A stretch of 6,242 nucleotides of DNA from the NCBI GenBank assembly GCA_913053915.1, contig CAJXGP010000136.1, positions 1 through 6,242 on the forward strand, given 5' to 3'. Source of the stretch: an uncultured Ignavibacteriales bacterium (GTDB lineage: Bacteria; Bacteroidota; Ignavibacteria; Ignavibacteriales; Ignavibacteriaceae). Both the position numbers and the translations under genes were made by a program. Within the stretch, counting starts at the first letter, position 1. Every line of letters begins with the position of its first letter. Under the pieces are notes generated by a model, which did not search any database, was not told the origin of the DNA, and saw only the letters and a list, made by a program, of their open reading frames with translations. Below are positions 5,134 through 6,242 of the stretch, in pieces.

Positions 5134-6242
5134 TTATATGATTAATTTCGACATAAATTTACTCACATCGTATTTTTCACAGCCTAAAATCATTTCTTTT
5201 ATTTGTCTCTGTTTTTCAGTAGATAATAGCTCTTCGGCAAGACCGCTAAATTTATTATCAATATCTTCAATAGTCATCGGTTCACGCGGATCGCCTTTGG
5301 GATATTCAATATATTCGGTGAATACTTTCCCGTCATTTGTTATTACAGTTGCCCTCGACGGCTGTTTTTCCGGGAACATTTTATCGAACTCTTCGGAAGC
5401 TTCACCTTTAATTTTATTTATTGTTTCCCAAATTCTCGGATCGTTTAATTTTTTTTCGGAAAAAGTTGCAGTGGTAATCTTTTTATCAACTACGGCGGCG
5501 GCAATACAATAGGGGAGTGAATGATCTGCAGTTTCATGGGATTCGGGTTTGTATTTATGCGGATCGAAAAGTATATCTACAGCTCGTGCAATGGCGGTAA
5601 TTTTTATTTCTTTAATTTCATCGTATTTGATATCATTTTTTGAAACCACTTTGAGAACTGCAGTAATATGAGTATGAGTTAATGCTTCGGTTGGGAACGC
5701 TTTCATTGAGCATTCCATTATTTTATAATTTTCCCCAAGTCCGCCGATTAACTTTTCAACATTCCAAGTCCAATCAGCCAAAGCTTCGCGCCCTTTCATT
5801 TTTACCGGTTCCGGTTTTTGCTCTTTTGCATCCCAACCTAAAAAGGTATCCATAAAACCTTCTTTTCCTTCAAAAACAGCTTCAGTTCCCGTATATCCCT
5901 TTTGAGCCATTAAAGCTGCAAAAACACCGGACTGTACAGCCATCGGATCGACGGTATTTTTCATCATTGTTAGTTTGCCGGCAGTCGGCGCACCAATTGT
6001 ATGATTGTGAACGCCGTTAATTCCAATTGCATTTATCATCTCATCAACAGTTAGCCCAAGTAATTTCCCCGCAACAACGGGTGAAACAAATTGCGTGAGT
6101 GCAGCGTGATGCCATTTCCTTTCGCGAATACCCGGTACGGCAAACTCGCAGAGCCTTTGTTCAAATTCATAAGCAAGTATAATTGCAACAATAACATCTT
6201 TCATTGAAGCATCAACAAGTTCGCCTACAGATAAAGCAGCGG
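5134..6242 (-). CDS. prpD: MmgE/PrpD family dehydratase (2-methylcitrate dehydratase-like), N-terminus outside window
   Basis: About 369 residues are present and the frame is open to the right edge, so the first 90-110 residues of a protein normally about 450-480 long are missing; an internal Met at 6204 is not the start. Counting from that Met: GIRERKWHHAALTQFVSP at 25-42, PTAGKLTMMKNTVDP at 73-87, GYTGTEAVFEGKEGF at 103-117, CSMKAFPTEALTH at 165-177, KPESHETADHSLPY at 219-232 and YPKGDPREPMTIEDI at 301-315. All are typical of the bacterial MmgE/PrpD group. Characterised members dehydrate 2-methylcitrate to 2-methyl-cis-aconitate in the methylcitrate cycle; other members act on citrate or decarboxylate cis-aconitate, so the substrate is not fixed. 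It is cytoplasmic, with no signal peptide in the visible part. It lies 216 bp upstream of the CitD-CitE fusion on the same strand, suggesting a shared tricarboxylate pathway. Confidence 0.88.
   Translation of the reverse strand, partial: AALSVGELVDASMKDVIVAIILAYEFEQRLCEFAVPGIRERKWHHAALTQFVSPVVAGKLLGLTVDEMINAIGINGVHNHTIGAPTAGKLTMMKNTVDPMAVQSGVFAALMAQKGYTGTEAVFEGKEGFMDTFLGWDAKEQKPEPVKMKGREALADWTWNVEKLIGGLGENYKIMECSMKAFPTEALTHTHITAVLKVVSKNDIKYDEIKEIKITAIARAVDILFDPHKYKPESHETADHSLPYCIAAAVVDKKITTATFSEKKLNDPRIWETINKIKGEASEEFDKMFPEKQPSRATVITNDGKVFTEYIEYPKGDPREPMTIEDIDNKFSGLAEELLSTEKQRQIKEMILGCEKYDVSKFMSKLII

Noticed and set aside
5126..5512. Plus-strand open frame of 128 codons antisense to prpD
   Set aside because: It is opposite a conserved MmgE/PrpD C-terminus, is serine-rich low-complexity in composition, and matches no family I recognise.
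1..6242. A defence system, CRISPR array or new RNA element
   Set aside because: No spaced repeats, no defence-type domains and no strong GC-rich RNA structure appear; the genes are metabolic plus one ordinary insertion sequence.

Overview
The window is an AT-rich stretch in which every gene I can support lies on the minus strand, so it reads from the right edge to the left. In transcription order it holds the C-terminal three quarters of an MmgE/PrpD-family dehydratase (6242-5134), a fused citrate lyase acyl carrier protein plus beta subunit (4917-3697), a complete IS4-superfamily insertion sequence most like the IS1634 group (about 1909-3503, transposase 3378-1933), the citrate lyase alpha subunit (1801-245), and the first 28 codons of a patatin-like phospholipase (84-1).

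Host: low GC, long AT-rich intergenic gaps, and host genes with no clear Shine-Dalgarno sequence suggest a Bacteroidota/Ignavibacteriota-type bacterium. This is an inference from style. No rRNA or other lineage marker is present.

Metabolism: citrate lyase normally has three subunits: alpha (CitF, acyl transferase), beta (CitE, acyl lyase) and gamma (CitD, acyl carrier protein). Here gamma is fused to the N-terminus of beta, so two genes supply the whole enzyme. The adjacent MmgE/PrpD protein acts on 2-methylcitrate-like tricarboxylic acids in characterised relatives. The cluster therefore looks built to handle citrate or a related acid (2-methylcitrate, citramalate, or an itaconate-related compound). 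The enzymes that make and load the CitD prosthetic group (CitC, CitG, CitX) are not in the window.

Insertion: the IS sits between the beta and alpha genes without breaking either. It has matching terminal inverted repeats, an intact DDE transposase with the full YREK signature, and a possible 6-bp target duplication (ATTAAT) that is itself palindromic. At its upstream end it carries a terminator-like hairpin with a T-tract, nested in a 15-bp inverted repeat. This is oriented to stop transcription arriving from the beta gene, so the element could uncouple citF from the rest of the cluster. Without the IS, the gap between the two genes would be about 300 bp.

I see no CRISPR array, tRNA, rRNA or defence system. 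The most noteworthy points are the CitD-CitE fusion, its pairing with an MmgE/PrpD protein, and the IS with its own insulating terminator inside the cluster.
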